NCBI GenBank assembly: GCA_020721065.1
Contig: DYNM01000011.1
Span: forward strand, 20,327 to 84,326
DNA from: Thiocystis violascens
Lineage (GTDB): Bacteria > Pseudomonadota > Gammaproteobacteria > Chromatiales > Chromatiaceae
Length of the DNA: 64,000 nucleotides
Direction of reading: 5' to 3'
The notes beneath the pieces were generated by a model. The model was not told the DNA's origin and made no database searches. It saw only the letters and a list, made by a program, of their open reading frames with translations. Every line of letters begins with the position of its first letter. Positions within the stretch are counted from its first letter, which is position 1. The translations under genes and the position numbers were made by a program. Shown one piece after another: positions 1 through 9,931 of this stretch.

Positions 1-720
1 AGAACCAATCAGGCAATAGCCAGCAGCTTTGGTGTAGCCAGTTTTGACGCCGTCGGTGCTGGGATCGCGCCGCAGCAGCGGATTGCGGTTTTGCTGCGTG
101 ATCTTGTTGTAAGTGAAATCGCGGGTGCTGTACCAAGCGTAATACTCAGGAAATTCCCGAATCAGCGCCAACGTCACTCGCGCCATATCACGGGCGGTGG
201 TGTACAGCTCAGGATCGGGCAAACCGTTGGGATTGGTGTAATGACTGGCGGTCATGCCCAACCGCTGCGCGTGATCGTTCATCAAATTGGCGAACGCCTC
301 AACGCTGCCGGCGACGTGTTCCGCCAGCGCAATCGCGGCATCGTTGCCAGATTGAATCATCATCCCTTTCAGCAGGTCTTCGATCTTCACCCGCGTTCCG
401 ACCTGAATAAACATTTTGGAACCGCCAGTGCGCCACGCTCGCTCGCTAATCAACACCTCATCGCTGAGTTTGATTTTGCCAGCGGCAATTTCACGGAACA
501 CGACGTAAGCGGTGACGATTTTAGTCAAGCTGGCGGGTTCGAGGCGTTCATCAGCGTTCTTTTCAATCAACGTTTTGCCGCTGTGAAAATCAACCAATAA
601 ATAACCACGCGCTGGCAATTCTGGCAGCGTTGGCAATGCTGGCGCGGGTGCGGCGACAACCAGCGGTGTCAACGTACACAACAATAACCACAGTAAATAA
701 CGGGTAAATACAGACATCAT
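1..720 (-). CDS. dacA: D-alanyl-D-alanine carboxypeptidase (PBP5/6 family), 3' end beyond window
   Basis: Periplasmic, membrane-associated serine DD-carboxypeptidase that trims the terminal D-Ala of peptidoglycan pentapeptides. I translated the minus strand from the ATG at 720 (a second in-frame ATG is at 717); the frame stays open to base 1, so 240 codons are visible and the C-terminal part lies outside. A hydrophobic signal peptide ending near VVAAPAP is followed by the penicillin-binding motifs in order: SLTK (SxxK, nucleophile Ser), SGN and KTG (within DGVKTGYTK). These three motifs and their spacing are diagnostic of the S11 peptidase family. No strong Shine-Dalgarno is seen before either ATG. 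dacA versus dacC or dacD paralogue cannot be decided from this fragment. Confidence 0.93.
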   Translation of the reverse strand, partial: MMSVFTRYLLWLLLCTLTPLVVAAPAPALPTLPELPARGYLLVDFHSGKTLIEKNADERLEPASLTKIVTAYVVFREIAAGKIKLSDEVLISERAWRTGGSKMFIQVGTRVKIEDLLKGMMIQSGNDAAIALAEHVAGSVEAFANLMNDHAQRLGMTASHYTNPNGLPDPELYTTARDMARVTLALIREFPEYYAWYSTRDFTYNKITQQNRNPLLRRDPSTDGVKTGYTKAAGYCLIGS

Positions 721-776
721 TGAGAAAAATCCGAGACTTAAATTAACAAGATCAAAGCTGTAGGCATTTTAACGCC

Positions 777-1310
777 TCATTTTGGAATTAACACCGTTGG
801 CGGCGCGGCAGAAGCGGTCAAGCGCAACAGGATTTGATGATGCGCAATGCTTGCAACCGACTGCGATAACGGGCGCTGATTCAGTGGATGCCGCAGTGCT
901 GGCGCAATCTCCAGCAGCGGCAGCAACATGAAATCCCGCGCCAGCAGCCCCGGATGTGGCACTTGCAACTGCGGCGTGTCCAACACCAGCTCGCCAAACA
1001 ACAGCACGTCAATATCAATCGTGCGCGGGCCGTTTTTGATCTCGCGCACCCGCGCTAAATCATGTTCGATCTGTTGCAAGGCGGCGAGTAACTCCAGCGC
1101 GGAGTGCTGCGTGGTGACGCCCACGACCAGATTGATGAAGTCGGGCTGGGCGATGCCGCCCCACGGTCGCGTCAGATACCACGCTGATTCTTGCCAGTCG
1201 GAGGTCAGCGGCAGGTCACGCAGGCGTTGCAAACAGAGTGGAATATGGCGTTGGGGGTCGAGGTTGGAACCGAGCGCGAGATAAGCGCGGACGGGTGAAT
1301 GAGCAGTCAT
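777..1310 (-). CDS. folK: 2-amino-4-hydroxy-6-hydroxymethyldihydropteridine pyrophosphokinase
   Basis: Cytosolic HPPK, transferring pyrophosphate from ATP to 6-hydroxymethyl-dihydropterin in folate synthesis. The 177-residue protein has the family's normal length. It opens with the typical ALGSNL motif near residue 12 and carries the metal/ATP-binding signature NGPRTIDIDVLLFG near residues 93-106, followed by PHPGLLARDFMLLPL, which matches the conserved P-H-P/R-x-FvL-PL segment. The genes around it (dacA after it, a membrane kinase-like gene divergently before it) are not folate genes; no folB or panB is adjacent. The spacer to the divergent gene at 1420 is about 110 bp and should hold both promoters. 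Confidence 0.95.
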   Translation of the reverse strand: MTAHSPVRAYLALGSNLDPQRHIPLCLQRLRDLPLTSDWQESAWYLTRPWGGIAQPDFINLVVGVTTQHSALELLAALQQIEHDLARVREIKNGPRTIDIDVLLFGELVLDTPQLQVPHPGLLARDFMLLPLLEIAPALRHPLNQRPLSQSVASIAHHQILLRLTASAAPPTVLIPK

Positions 1311-1419
1311 GGAAGGCGTGGCGTAAGTCAGCAGTGAACAGTGAAGACAACACTAGCCGATTGCCCGGACGTTGGGATAGATTGATGCGATTCTGTGTAA
1401 CAGCATCAACAACGTAGCG

Positions 1420-2094
1420 ATGAGCGATATGACTCCACAATTGGCTTGGGCAGCGGGTTTAAGTGTTTATATTCTCATTGTGTTGGCGCTGACGCGCTTT
1501 CCATATCAATGGATGACTGCTCGCGGCATGGAGCCGATTCGGGCAGTTTATTACGTTCGCAAAATCGTTCACATGGCAGCCGGCGGCGTTGGCTCAATCA
1601 TGGTGCCGCTGGTGTTTACCGATCCTTGGTTTCCGCTCATCAGCGGGTTGTTATTGACGTTGCTGCTGTATGTAGCACACGCGAGCGGCTGGCGCTTTTA
1701 CTGGTTCCAAACCGGCGACAATCGCAATGATGTCAAGTTTGCGCTGATGTGGGCACTGTCCGTTTCGCTGCTGTGGTGGCTGCTCAACGATCCGTGGCTG
1801 GCAATTTTACCCGCGCTGTATATGGCATTTGGCGACGGCATCACCGGCATCGTGCGCAACGCCGTCATCCGCAAACGCTCAAAAAGCCCAATCGGTAACG
1901 TGTTTATGCTGTTGGTGTGTGCGCCGCTGGGTTGGTTGATCGGCGCACAAGCTGATCCAGCAATGCCGCTGTGGGGATTGGCGTCAGCGGTCGTGGCGAC
2001 GGTGATTGAACGCCACGAATTCGGGCCGATTGATGACAACATTTTGATCACGGTGGCGGCGTCGGCGGTGTTGTTGTTGGGCACGGTGTTTTAG
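1420..2094 (+). CDS. Phytol/dolichol-kinase-like integral membrane protein
   Basis: A 224-residue, strongly hydrophobic protein with about six membrane segments. The motif AFGDGITGIVRN (about residues 140-151) followed by KRSKSPIGN matches the CTP-binding region of the SEC59/DGK1/VTE5 group (polyprenol, diacylglycerol or phytol kinases, related to phosphatidate cytidylyltransferases), where a D-x-x-A-x-x-x-G-like stretch precedes a K-S-x-x-G element. An early RKIVHMAAG also fits the family's R-K-x-x-H segment. A role in phosphorylating an isoprenoid alcohol or lipid in the inner membrane is inferred from family; the substrate cannot be read from sequence. It is divergent from folK, and its start ATG at 1420 lacks an obvious Shine-Dalgarno. 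Confidence 0.75.
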   Translation: MSDMTPQLAWAAGLSVYILIVLALTRFPYQWMTARGMEPIRAVYYVRKIVHMAAGGVGSIMVPLVFTDPWFPLISGLLLTLLLYVAHASGWRFYWFQTGDNRNDVKFALMWALSVSLLWWLLNDPWLAILPALYMAFGDGITGIVRNAVIRKRSKSPIGNVFMLLVCAPLGWLIGAQADPAMPLWGLASAVVATVIERHEFGPIDDNILITVAASAVLLLGTVF

Positions 2095-2120
2095 TTGTCG
2101 GTTGGCAGTTGTCAGTCAAG
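2092..2120 (+). repeat. Fragment of the MITE-like repeat family (internal part only)
   Basis: The spacer before enolase carries the GTTGTCGGTTGGCAGTTGTC core seen inside the larger dispersed elements at 6319, 39429 and elsewhere. No terminal inverted repeat is recognisable here, so this is a degraded or partial copy. Confidence 0.45.
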
Positions 2121-2212
2121 CCAGACGCCCGCGTTATACTGCTGACGCCGCAGTCGCATTGAAGTCAATCAACTTATTGATTGGCTTTATTTTTTAGTTA
2201 TGCAAGGAGTGA

Positions 2213-3493
<1,281 letters not shown>

Positions 3494-3557
3494 TCAATCA
3501 CTTGGCTTGATCAACCGCCGTTAGGCACTGCTGAAACAATGGGGAATTGATGACGCG

Positions 3558-3836
3558 ATGCGGCGATTGATTACGGTGCTCATAATTCTGCTGATAACTC
3601 TGCAATACCGCCTTTGGGTGGGTCCGGGCAGCCTCGCGGAGCTGCGCACGTTCAAACAAGACCTTGCGTTGCTAGAAGATGAATTGGTGCAGTTGCGGGC
3701 GCGGAATCAGGAGCTGCAAGCAGAAGTGGTTGATCTCAGCGAAGGTGAAGAGGCGGTGGAGGAACGCGCACGAACGGAACTCGGGATGATTAAAGCCGGG
3801 GAAATGTTCATTCAAGTGCTTGAAAAACAAAAATAA
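3558..3836 (+). CDS. ftsB: Cell division protein FtsB
   Basis: Small bitopic divisome protein that forms the FtsQLB complex. The 92 residues show a short cytoplasmic N-terminus (MRRL), one membrane segment (about residues 4-20), and then a heptad-rich coiled coil from about 28 to 65 with a run of charged Glu/Arg residues. The C-terminal ARTELGMIKAGEMF fits the conserved ARxxLGMxxxGE motif of FtsB. It sits between eno and ispD, as in many gammaproteobacteria, and is followed by a terminator-like hairpin. Confidence 0.93.
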   Translation: MRRLITVLIILLITLQYRLWVGPGSLAELRTFKQDLALLEDELVQLRARNQELQAEVVDLSEGEEAVEERARTELGMIKAGEMFIQVLEKQK

Positions 3837-3851
3837 ATCATCGGTTCACAG

Positions 3852-3887
3852 CGCCCTTCTCCTCATGCCGGAGCGGGGCTTTTTTTG
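3852..3887 (+). terminator. Rho-independent terminator after ftsB
   Basis: GCCCTTCTCC pairs with GGAGCGGGGC across a short loop (one wobble, one mismatch) and is followed by seven T. It lies 15 bp downstream of the ftsB stop and about 30 bp before ispD, so it would separate or attenuate ispD from eno-ftsB. Confidence 0.7.
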
Positions 3888-3913
3888 GCGATCACAGCAT
3901 CACTGCGCACAAC

Positions 3914-4630
3914 ATGACTCACATTTCTCAATTCTGGGCGATTTTACCTGCCGCTGGCGTCGGTCGCCGCATGGGCAGCGCCATTCCGAAGCAATATCTT
4001 GATCTGGCGGGACGCGCCGTGATTGAACACACGCTGGAGGTGTTTCTCGCTGACGACCGCATCCGCGCCATCGTCGTTGCGCTTGATCCGGCAGATGGTT
4101 ATTGGGATGACACGCGCTATGCCGCGCATCCTCAAGTCATCCGCGCTTGCGGTGGTGCGGAACGCTGTCACTCGGTACGCAATGCGCTCACGGCAGTAAC
4201 GGCGGCTGGCGCTCACGAGCAAGATTGGGTGTTGGTACACGATGCGGCGCGACCGTGTTTGCAAGCGACTGATTTGGATCATTTAATCACGACGTTGCGT
4301 GATGATGCAGTCGGTGGGCTGCTCGGGATTCCAGTGCGCGATACGATGAAACGCGCTGCTGCCAACGGACGGATCGCTGAGACTGTTGATCGCGCCAGCC
4401 TTTGGCACGCCTACACTCCGCAAATGTTTCGACTGGGGTTGCTGAGTCGGGCGCTGGATGCCGCGCTGACTGCCAATGAACTGGTCACTGATGACGCCGC
4501 TGCGTTGGAACGGCTGGGTTATGCGCCGCGTTTCGTCGAAGGTCACGCCGATAACATCAAAATCACTCGCGCTGAAGATTTGCCGCTGGCGCGGTTTTAT
4601 TTGCGGCAACAAGGGCGGATCGAACGCTGA
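3914..4630 (+). CDS. ispD: 2-C-methyl-D-erythritol 4-phosphate cytidylyltransferase
   Basis: Third enzyme of the MEP isoprenoid pathway: MEP + CTP gives CDP-ME. The 238-residue protein has the nucleotide-binding glycine-rich loop ILPAAGVGRRMGSAIPKQY near the N-terminus (catalytic Arg and Lys in GRRMG and PKQY). WVLVHDAARPCL carries the conserved V-H-D-A-A-R-P motif. VRDTMKRA and the TPQMF segment match the substrate-binding region, and DDAAALERLGY the family's D-E-x-x-x-E helix. It follows ftsB at short distance, the usual gammaproteobacterial neighbour; ispF is not adjacent. The downstream gene pyrR converges with a 6 bp spacer. Confidence 0.96.
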   Translation: MTHISQFWAILPAAGVGRRMGSAIPKQYLDLAGRAVIEHTLEVFLADDRIRAIVVALDPADGYWDDTRYAAHPQVIRACGGAERCHSVRNALTAVTAAGAHEQDWVLVHDAARPCLQATDLDHLITTLRDDAVGGLLGIPVRDTMKRAAANGRIAETVDRASLWHAYTPQMFRLGLLSRALDAALTANELVTDDAAALERLGYAPRFVEGHADNIKITRAEDLPLARFYLRQQGRIER

Positions 4631-4636
4631 AATCGC

Positions 4637-5192
4637 TCAACTACCTGCTTTGCGTACCAACTGGAGCGGCTGTGGGCCGAGCAATTTGATCTGGTGGGCT
4701 TGTGCAAACGGTGGGCGCACGCCCACCACGTCTGGTGCAATCGGCAATTCCCGCCCGGCGCGTTCGGCCAGCGTCGCCAGCAGCACCGTCGCTGGTCGCC
4801 CGTAATCAAACAGCACATTCAGCGCCGCCCGAATCGTGCGCCCGCTTTGCAGCACATCGTCAACCACAATCAAATGTCGGTTATCTATGCTCACCGGCAG
4901 CGAGGAAGGACGCACCTGCGGATGAATGCCAATCCGCGTGAAATCATCGCGGTAAAACGAAATATCGAGATGACCCAGCGGCTGCGTCAATCCCAACAGC
5001 GCATGTAACCGCTCCGCCACCCACACTCCGCCGGTGTGAATGCCGATCATCAACGGATTGCTCATCTCGCGTCGCGCCAGCACTGCCGCTAATTCGGCGG
5101 CCATAGTCACGAGAACGGTGTCCAGCGTCGCGGCATCCACCAAGATGTCTGGCACAGGTGCTTCAGCAGCACAAGGATCAGGATTGGTCACA
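4637..5192 (-). CDS. pyrR: PyrR bifunctional pyrimidine regulatory protein / uracil phosphoribosyltransferase
   Basis: Type I phosphoribosyltransferase-fold protein. In Firmicutes PyrR is an RNA-binding attenuator; in proteobacteria its main activity is less clear. The PRPP loop [18 protein letters not shown] is clear, as are [14 protein letters not shown] and [12 protein letters not shown] chose the GTG at 5192 (protein beginning VTNPDPCAA, about 184 residues), because a longer reading from 5293 runs far into ruvX and adds residues unlike any PyrR; the chosen start overlaps the ruvX end by 15 bp. The order algH-ruvX-pyrR is typical of gammaproteobacteria, but pyrB and pyrC, which normally follow, are absent; ispD converges instead. 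Confidence 0.88.
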
Positions 5193-5591
5193 GAGCCATG
5201 TTTCCAAAATGAGGGTCGCAGCAAGCGCATCGACTGCTTCCCGTGACGGTGAATGATGCCCGGGACGGGCGGATAACTGCTGGCGGGCGTCAAGCGAGGT
5301 CAAGCGTTCATCAATCAAATGCACCGGCAAGCGATAGCGCCCGTGCAATTGGCGTGAAAACCGATGTACCAGCGGCGACCAGTTGACTTCGGTGTCATCC
5401 ATATTGAACGGCAAACCCACAATCAACGCGCTCGGTTGCCAATCAGTCATCAACGCCGTGATCCCAACCCAATCAGGTTGTTGATTGCGATGGCGCAGCG
5501 TCGTCAACGGCGTGGCGGAACGGGTAATCAACTGCCCCACCGCAATCCCGATCTTGCGCGTCCCAAAATCAAAGCCGAGAACAACTGACAT
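5178..5591 (-). CDS. ruvX: Putative pre-16S rRNA processing nuclease / Holliday junction resolvase-like RuvX
   Basis: YqgF/RuvX family, RNase H-like fold, implicated in 16S rRNA 5' end maturation. The 137-residue protein starts [17 protein letters not shown], the conserved first strand with catalytic Asp. It continues with [14 protein letters not shown] (P-x-x-x-D-G/T motif), [11 protein letters not shown] (conserved D-E-R-x-T) and a final [14 protein letters not shown] with the last acidic residue. It lies 24 bp downstream of algH and overlaps pyrR, so the three are probably co-transcribed. Confidence 0.93.
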   Translation of the reverse strand: MSVVLGFDFGTRKIGIAVGQLITRSATPLTTLRHRNQQPDWVGITALMTDWQPSALIVGLPFNMDDTEVNWSPLVHRFSRQLHGRYRLPVHLIDERLTSLDARQQLSARPGHHSPSREAVDALAATLILETWLCDQS

Positions 5592-5615
5592 CAGCGGTGC
5601 TCGCCACGCGCCAGC

Positions 5616-6182
5616 TTAGGCATGACCGACTTCGCCACTGAGCAGATGCAGGTCTTCTACGCCCAGCAATTGCGCCGCTGCCAGCCATCGCGCTTCGGGC
5701 GGCAACCGAAATAAAATGTCAGTACTCGCCGGACCGTTGAGCCACGAATTCGCCCGCATTTCCTGCTCCAATTGCCCACCGCCCCAACCGGCATAACCCA
5801 AGGCGATAAAAATTTGTGCGGGACCTTCACCGTTAGCAATGGCTTCTAACACGTCCCGCGACGTGGTCACGCTGATGTCTGGCGTGATCGCCAAGGTGGA
5901 ATCAAACGCCGGTCCGCCGCTGTGAATCACAAAGCCGCGATCCGTTTGCACCGGTCCGCCTTGATACACCGGCGTTTTGCGTACCGCGCTGTGATCGGTG
6001 GTGATGTCAAGCTGGGTGAGCAGATCGCCGAGCGTCACTTCTAACGGGCGATTGATGACAATCCCCATTGCGCCTTGTTCTGTGTGTTCGCAGACATAGG
6101 TCACGGTGCGAGCGAAGTTTGGGTCTTGCAGCCCGGGCATCGCAATGAGGAAATGATTGGTGAGTGAAGAGCTAAATGGCAT
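5616..6182 (-). CDS. algH: YqgE/AlgH family protein
   Basis: UPF0301 family protein of unknown biochemical role; named for an alginate regulatory phenotype in Pseudomonas. The 188 residues include the diagnostic N-terminal LIAMPGLQDPNFARTVTYV, then GAMGIVINRPLEV, VYQGGPVQTDRGFVIH and FIALGYAGWGGGQLEQE, all conserved in the family and at the expected spacing. First gene of the algH-ruvX-pyrR unit. The 290 bp upstream hold a MITE-like repeat and separate it from the divergent pyrE. Confidence 0.93.
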   Translation of the reverse strand: MPFSSSLTNHFLIAMPGLQDPNFARTVTYVCEHTEQGAMGIVINRPLEVTLGDLLTQLDITTDHSAVRKTPVYQGGPVQTDRGFVIHSGGPAFDSTLAITPDISVTTSRDVLEAIANGEGPAQIFIALGYAGWGGGQLEQEMRANSWLNGPASTDILFRLPPEARWLAAAQLLGVEDLHLLSGEVGHA

Positions 6183-6318
6183 GGCGCTAGTATCCTAATC
6201 GATGCTTGGTCAAGCAAGCCTGCGCACGAGCGGCGGAGTGTCTAATGTAAACTCAAATCCCAGCGCCTGTTTGCGATCCGTGCGCGGCATCACCTGCGAT
6301 GATGTCTGTCAAATTGTT

Positions 6319-6448
6319 TAGGAGTGACGCAGTTGCAAAAAGTTGTTGGTTGTCAGTGATTCAGTGATAACCGTGTTTTTTACTGACAACCGACAACTGA
6401 CAACCGACAACTAAATCAATAGCTTATATCGCAATTGCGTAACTTCTA
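6319..6448 (+). repeat. MITE-like element with terminal inverted repeats, full-length copy
   Basis: About 130 bp. Left end TAGGAGTGACGCAGTTGC, right end GCAATTGCGTAACTTCTA, which are inverted copies of each other with a few changes. The interior is stacked GTTGTCAGT/ACTGACAAC units that can fold back. The pentamer TTGTT flanks both ends, compatible with a 5 bp target duplication. No reading frame of note. It ends 28 bp before the pyrE ATG. Related copies are at 9481, 9932, 14924, 18206, 39429 and 50233. Confidence 0.75.
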
Positions 6449-6476
6449 TTGTTTTTTAAGCAGCGAGACTGTTTCA

Positions 6477-7118
6477 ATGTATGCGTATCAACGTCAATTT
6501 CTCGATTTTGCCATTGAAATCGGCGCACTACGGTTCGGTGAATTTACGCTGAAATCCGGGCGCAAAAGTCCTTATTTTTTCAATGCCGGTGGCTTTGATA
6601 CCGGAGCGCGTTTGGTGCAGCTTGCCCGTGCGTATGCCCACTGCATCGTCCACGCCGATTTAGAGTTCACCGTCCTGTACGGCCCCGCCTACAAAGGCAT
6701 TCCTTTAGCAACCGCCACCAGCCTCACCCTCGCGCACGAGCACGGGCGTGAAACGCCATTTGCTTTTAATCGCAAGGAAATCAAGGATCACGGCGAAGGC
6801 GGGTTGATCGTCGGCACTCCGCTCGCCGGACAAGTGCTGATTATCGACGACGTCATTACTGCTGGTACCTCGGTGCGCGAATCAGTAGACATCATCCGCG
6901 CTGCGGGCGCAGTGCCAGCGGGCGTGGTGATTGCCTTAGATCGACAAGAGCGCGGACAGCACGGCGGTTCGGCAGTGGACGAAGTACGCGCCACCTTTGA
7001 TCTGCCCGTCTTCAGCATTTTGACGCTCACTGATCTGCTGGTTTACCTCGAAGATGCCGCTACCGCCCCGGAGGTCGCAACCGCCGTGCGCGACTATCGC
7101 GCCACTTACGGGGTGTGA
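6477..7118 (+). CDS. pyrE: Orotate phosphoribosyltransferase
   Basis: Converts orotate and PRPP to OMP in de novo pyrimidine synthesis. From the ATG at 6477 the protein is 213 residues, the length of the E. coli enzyme; the frame is open 14 codons further upstream but that stretch overlaps the repeat element and is unlike PyrE. Seen: [46 protein letters not shown] (catalytic loop Lys/His) and the PRPP-binding [13 protein letters not shown]. The gene is read away from algH. The TGA is followed one base later by the start of the DUF4124 gene. Confidence 0.95.
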   Translation: MYAYQRQFLDFAIEIGALRFGEFTLKSGRKSPYFFNAGGFDTGARLVQLARAYAHCIVHADLEFTVLYGPAYKGIPLATATSLTLAHEHGRETPFAFNRKEIKDHGEGGLIVGTPLAGQVLIIDDVITAGTSVRESVDIIRAAGAVPAGVVIALDRQERGQHGGSAVDEVRATFDLPVFSILTLTDLLVYLEDAATAPEVATAVRDYRATYGV

Positions 7119-7119
7119 C

Positions 7120-8112
7120 ATGCGTCCGCGCCGCCTCATTCCCCTCTGCACCACCGTGCTGTGGAGCGCCAGCCTCTTCACCGCCGGAGTATTCGGCGTC
7201 GCCGCAGAAGGACAGCTCTATCGCTGGGTCGATGACAGCGGCGTCGTGCATTATTCCGACCGCATTCCGCCCCAACAAATTGAGCAAGGACACACCACGC
7301 TCAATCGGGAAGGCATCCGCACCGAGGTAGTCGCGCCCGCGCCGACTGCGGAAGACCTCAAACGCATCGCCGAACAGGAGCGGTTGCAACAGGAAGCCGC
7401 TCGCCGTGCGACCCAAGAACGCCAAACCAATCAGGAACTGCTGCAACGCTTTCATTCGGTTGAAGATTTATTGCTCACCCGCGACGGCAAAATTGCTGCG
7501 ATTGACGCTCTCAACCAAACCACCCGCGATCAAATTCGCCAAGCGCAACAGCGCCTGCGTGATCTGCACAAGCAACGGCTGACGCGGCAGCCGCAAGACC
7601 CACCGTTGCCAGTGTCTTTTGCGGCGGATGTGGCGCAGGTTGAGCAACAGATTCGCGCTGGCTACACCACGATTGTCAGCCAAGAATTCCAAAAACTCGC
7701 CATTCACGCCGACTTCAATCAATTGCAAGCCCGTTATCTCGCCTTGAAAAACAACACCGCCTCCGGGTCACATCTGTCAGCACCACCGCTCGCGCCACCG
7801 GAACTCGCCAACAATCTTGTGCGTTGCACAAGCGTTGCGACCTGCCAACGCGCTTGGCAAACCGCACAAGCCTACGTTCGCGCCCAGCCCGACATCCGCG
7901 AAGAACTCAGCGGCGCGGGGCTATTGATCGCAGTGCAGCGCGATGAGCGCGAAGAGCGCCTGCTCACTTTGGTATGGATTCAGCCGCCGACGGATGCGGC
8001 GGTGTCACTGTATTTGGATTTGGAATGTAAAAACCGGCGCACCGCCAGCTTGATCTGCACCAATCAAGCAGCACTCAAGGCGCGTGATGGTTTTCGGGCG
8101 GCGCTGGAATGA
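7120..8112 (+). CDS. DUF4124 domain-containing exported protein
   Basis: A 330-residue protein of unknown function. I start it at ATG 7120, two bases after the pyrE stop. A signal peptide (basic MRPRR, hydrophobic core, cleavage near GVAA) leads into the DUF4124 domain with the hallmark GQLYRWVDDSGVVHYSDRIP (about residues 30-50), found in many gammaproteobacterial periplasmic proteins. The middle is a Gln/Arg/Glu-rich helical region (about residues 85-165) with likely coiled coil. The C-terminal third has paired cysteines (RCTSVATCQRAW; LECKNRRTASLICT) that could form disulfides. The 4 bp ATGA overlap with the next gene suggests translational coupling. Confidence 0.8.
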   Translation: MRPRRLIPLCTTVLWSASLFTAGVFGVAAEGQLYRWVDDSGVVHYSDRIPPQQIEQGHTTLNREGIRTEVVAPAPTAEDLKRIAEQERLQQEAARRATQERQTNQELLQRFHSVEDLLLTRDGKIAAIDALNQTTRDQIRQAQQRLRDLHKQRLTRQPQDPPLPVSFAADVAQVEQQIRAGYTTIVSQEFQKLAIHADFNQLQARYLALKNNTASGSHLSAPPLAPPELANNLVRCTSVATCQRAWQTAQAYVRAQPDIREELSGAGLLIAVQRDEREERLLTLVWIQPPTDAAVSLYLDLECKNRRTASLICTNQAALKARDGFRAALE

Positions 8113-9446
8113 GCAGTGGTCATTTTCTGCGCCAACCTCCTGCGTGGACAGCAAAACGCTTGACGCAGTTGACGTCTGGATTGTTGGTTATTAGCACGGC
8201 GACGGTGACGGTTGCGCACAATCAATTGCATGGCCCGGCGCTGCATGTGTTGATTTTATTGAGTTTTATTTGGATGGCACTCCGAGCAGTCGCGCCATTG
8301 CCCGGCACTGCCGCAGCGCGTCGCGCCAAACGTTTGGCTGCACCATTTTTGGTCTATGCCTTGATCGCCATTCTGTCTGCCGCTCATGCCGGTTTTGATG
8401 ACCGCGCCGTCAACGGACTTGATCATTTCAGTTACTTTTTAGCGGGCGGGATGCTGCTGCCGTTTCTGGTTGCCATGCGCCCACCAGCCGATTGGTTTTG
8501 GTTCGCTATCGGCGCGACTGCCTTGCTATCTGGCATTTACGCGGGTTGGGAAATGCACACGTTGAGCGGTGCTTTTCACCACGCGACGGGCATGGATTAC
8601 CGCGCTGGTGGCAGCAAGGGCAAACCAATTCCGTTTGGCGACATCGCAACGTTGACCACTGCGTTGAGCGTGTTGGCAGCCTGCGTGTTTTATGCGGCAC
8701 GACGACGCGGAGCGTGGTTCTTTCTCCTTGCAGCGGCGGTTGGCAGTTATGCCAGTTTTGTGTCTGGCACACGCGGGGCGTGGGTGTTTTATCCGACGGC
8801 GCTGCTGGTAATTGGTGGCTATCTCTGGCAGCAATTCCCGACGCGGCGGCGCTGGATGTTAGTCAGTCTGTTGAGTGTGACGCTATGCGGTGGGGCGCTG
8901 CTGGCGCATTCGGCGCTGATTCAAGGTCGCTTCGCTATTGCGATGACGGAAATTCAGGACTATCGCGCCGGCGCGGGAGTGAGTTCTGGCAATGCGCTGG
9001 GTGAACGGTTTGAGATGTGGCGAGCGGCGGTGATGGCGGGACGTGAACAGCCGCTGTTGGGGATTGGCGTCGGTCATCTCAACGCCTATTTCAAACAGTT
9101 AGCGACCGCAGGGCTGATTGCGCCGGCGATTATGGAATTTAATCAGGGCCACGGCCACACTCACGCGCACAACGATTATCTCCACGCGCTGGCGACGTGC
9201 GGGGTGCTGGGTTTGAGTGGGTTGCTGCTGGTATATCTCGTGCCGTTGACGGTGTTTGTGCGGGCGGCGCTGCATGAACATCTCTCAAAGCGGGGTTTGA
9301 ATTACGCGGGGATACTCACTTTATTGGGTTATATGCAGTTTTCTTTGACGGATTCAGTATTACTAACGCGCATTACAGCGGCTTTTTTTGTATTGTTATG
9401 CTGTTGGTTGCTGGCGCTATCAATTGGGTTACATCAAGAAAAATAG
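8109..9446 (+). CDS. O-antigen ligase / polymerase family membrane protein (Wzy_C)
   Basis: A 445-residue integral membrane protein with about ten to twelve hydrophobic segments. The central VSGTRGAWVFYP and the large periplasmic loop GIGVGHLNAYFKQ ... HAHNDYLHALATCGVLG match the Wzy_C/O-antigen ligase family, where the loop Arg and His residues are functional. Such proteins ligate or polymerise undecaprenyl-linked glycans at the periplasmic face. No LPS gene cluster is adjacent, so the acceptor cannot be inferred. Translationally coupled to the DUF4124 gene by ATGA at 8109-8112. Confidence 0.82.
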   Translation: MSSGHFLRQPPAWTAKRLTQLTSGLLVISTATVTVAHNQLHGPALHVLILLSFIWMALRAVAPLPGTAAARRAKRLAAPFLVYALIAILSAAHAGFDDRAVNGLDHFSYFLAGGMLLPFLVAMRPPADWFWFAIGATALLSGIYAGWEMHTLSGAFHHATGMDYRAGGSKGKPIPFGDIATLTTALSVLAACVFYAARRRGAWFFLLAAAVGSYASFVSGTRGAWVFYPTALLVIGGYLWQQFPTRRRWMLVSLLSVTLCGGALLAHSALIQGRFAIAMTEIQDYRAGAGVSSGNALGERFEMWRAAVMAGREQPLLGIGVGHLNAYFKQLATAGLIAPAIMEFNQGHGHTHAHNDYLHALATCGVLGLSGLLLVYLVPLTVFVRAALHEHLSKRGLNYAGILTLLGYMQFSLTDSVLLTRITAAFFVLLCCWLLALSIGLHQEK

Positions 9447-9480
9447 TGCTAATAATTGGAACGGTGTAACGAGCACTAAG

Positions 9481-9572
9481 CTAGTGTTTTTAGTTGTCAG
9501 TTATCAATTGCCAGTAAAAAGTGCGGCTGTCACTGATAACCGACAACTTTTTACAACTGCGTCACTCGTAGG
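9481..9572 (+). repeat. MITE-like element, copy with one clear terminal repeat
   Basis: Contains the GTTGTCAGTTATCA and ACTGATAACCGACAAC internal inverted units and ends with CAACTGCGTCACTCGTAG, the right-hand terminal repeat of the family. The left end is degenerate. Confidence 0.65.
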
Positions 9573-9599
9573 GTAAACAACAGCACTATAAAAAATAGA

Positions 9600-9910
9600 T
9601 AGATTCAAGCATCACTGCGGCAGTGCTTATTTTAATCACAAAATTGACTGAACGCCGCGCTCCAGTGTTGTATTACGTTTTGAAGTGGAGAAAGCCTGCG
9701 CCAGTTGGCAAACCACCGAGCGCATTTGTATTGTGGAAAAATCAAAGCAGCATGATCACTTATAGAGTGACTTTTTACCTGCAAGTGTAGATTTAGCGCG
9801 GATAAAAATTTGAATGCCGCGCTTAATCAATACGGTCTGGACACGCTGACAGCCAGACCTTAAATGCACACAAAAGCAAAGTGAGACATAAGTTTTATCT
9901 TGGCTTTTGC
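9600..9910. other. Non-coding stretch with four consecutive hairpins; possible structured RNA
   Basis: This part of the 673 bp gap between two plus-strand genes holds no convincing reading frame. It has inverted repeats in series: AAGCATCACTGC/GCAGTGCTT at 9607-9628, AGCGCGG (9795-9801)/CCGCGCT (9817-9823), GGTCTGG (9834-9840)/CCAGACC (9853-9859) and CAAAAGC (9871-9877)/GCTTTTG (9903-9909). It lies between two MITE-like copies. I do not recognise 6S, tmRNA or RNase P signatures. Confidence 0.3.
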
Positions 9911-9931
9911 GTTGACGGTGTGAATAGATAC

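Noticed and set aside
91..600. 169-codon plus-strand frame opposite dacA
   Set aside because: dacA on the minus strand has SxxK, SGN and KTG motifs in order across this stretch; the plus frame has no signature.
2109..2140. Promoter TTGTCA/TATACT for eno
   Set aside because: Spacing is 20 bp and the -35 part belongs to the repeat fragment; too weak to list.
5193..5293. Upstream extension of pyrR to 5293
   Set aside because: It would run about 115 bp into ruvX and adds a segment unlike known PyrR proteins; the GTG at 5192 gives the normal length.
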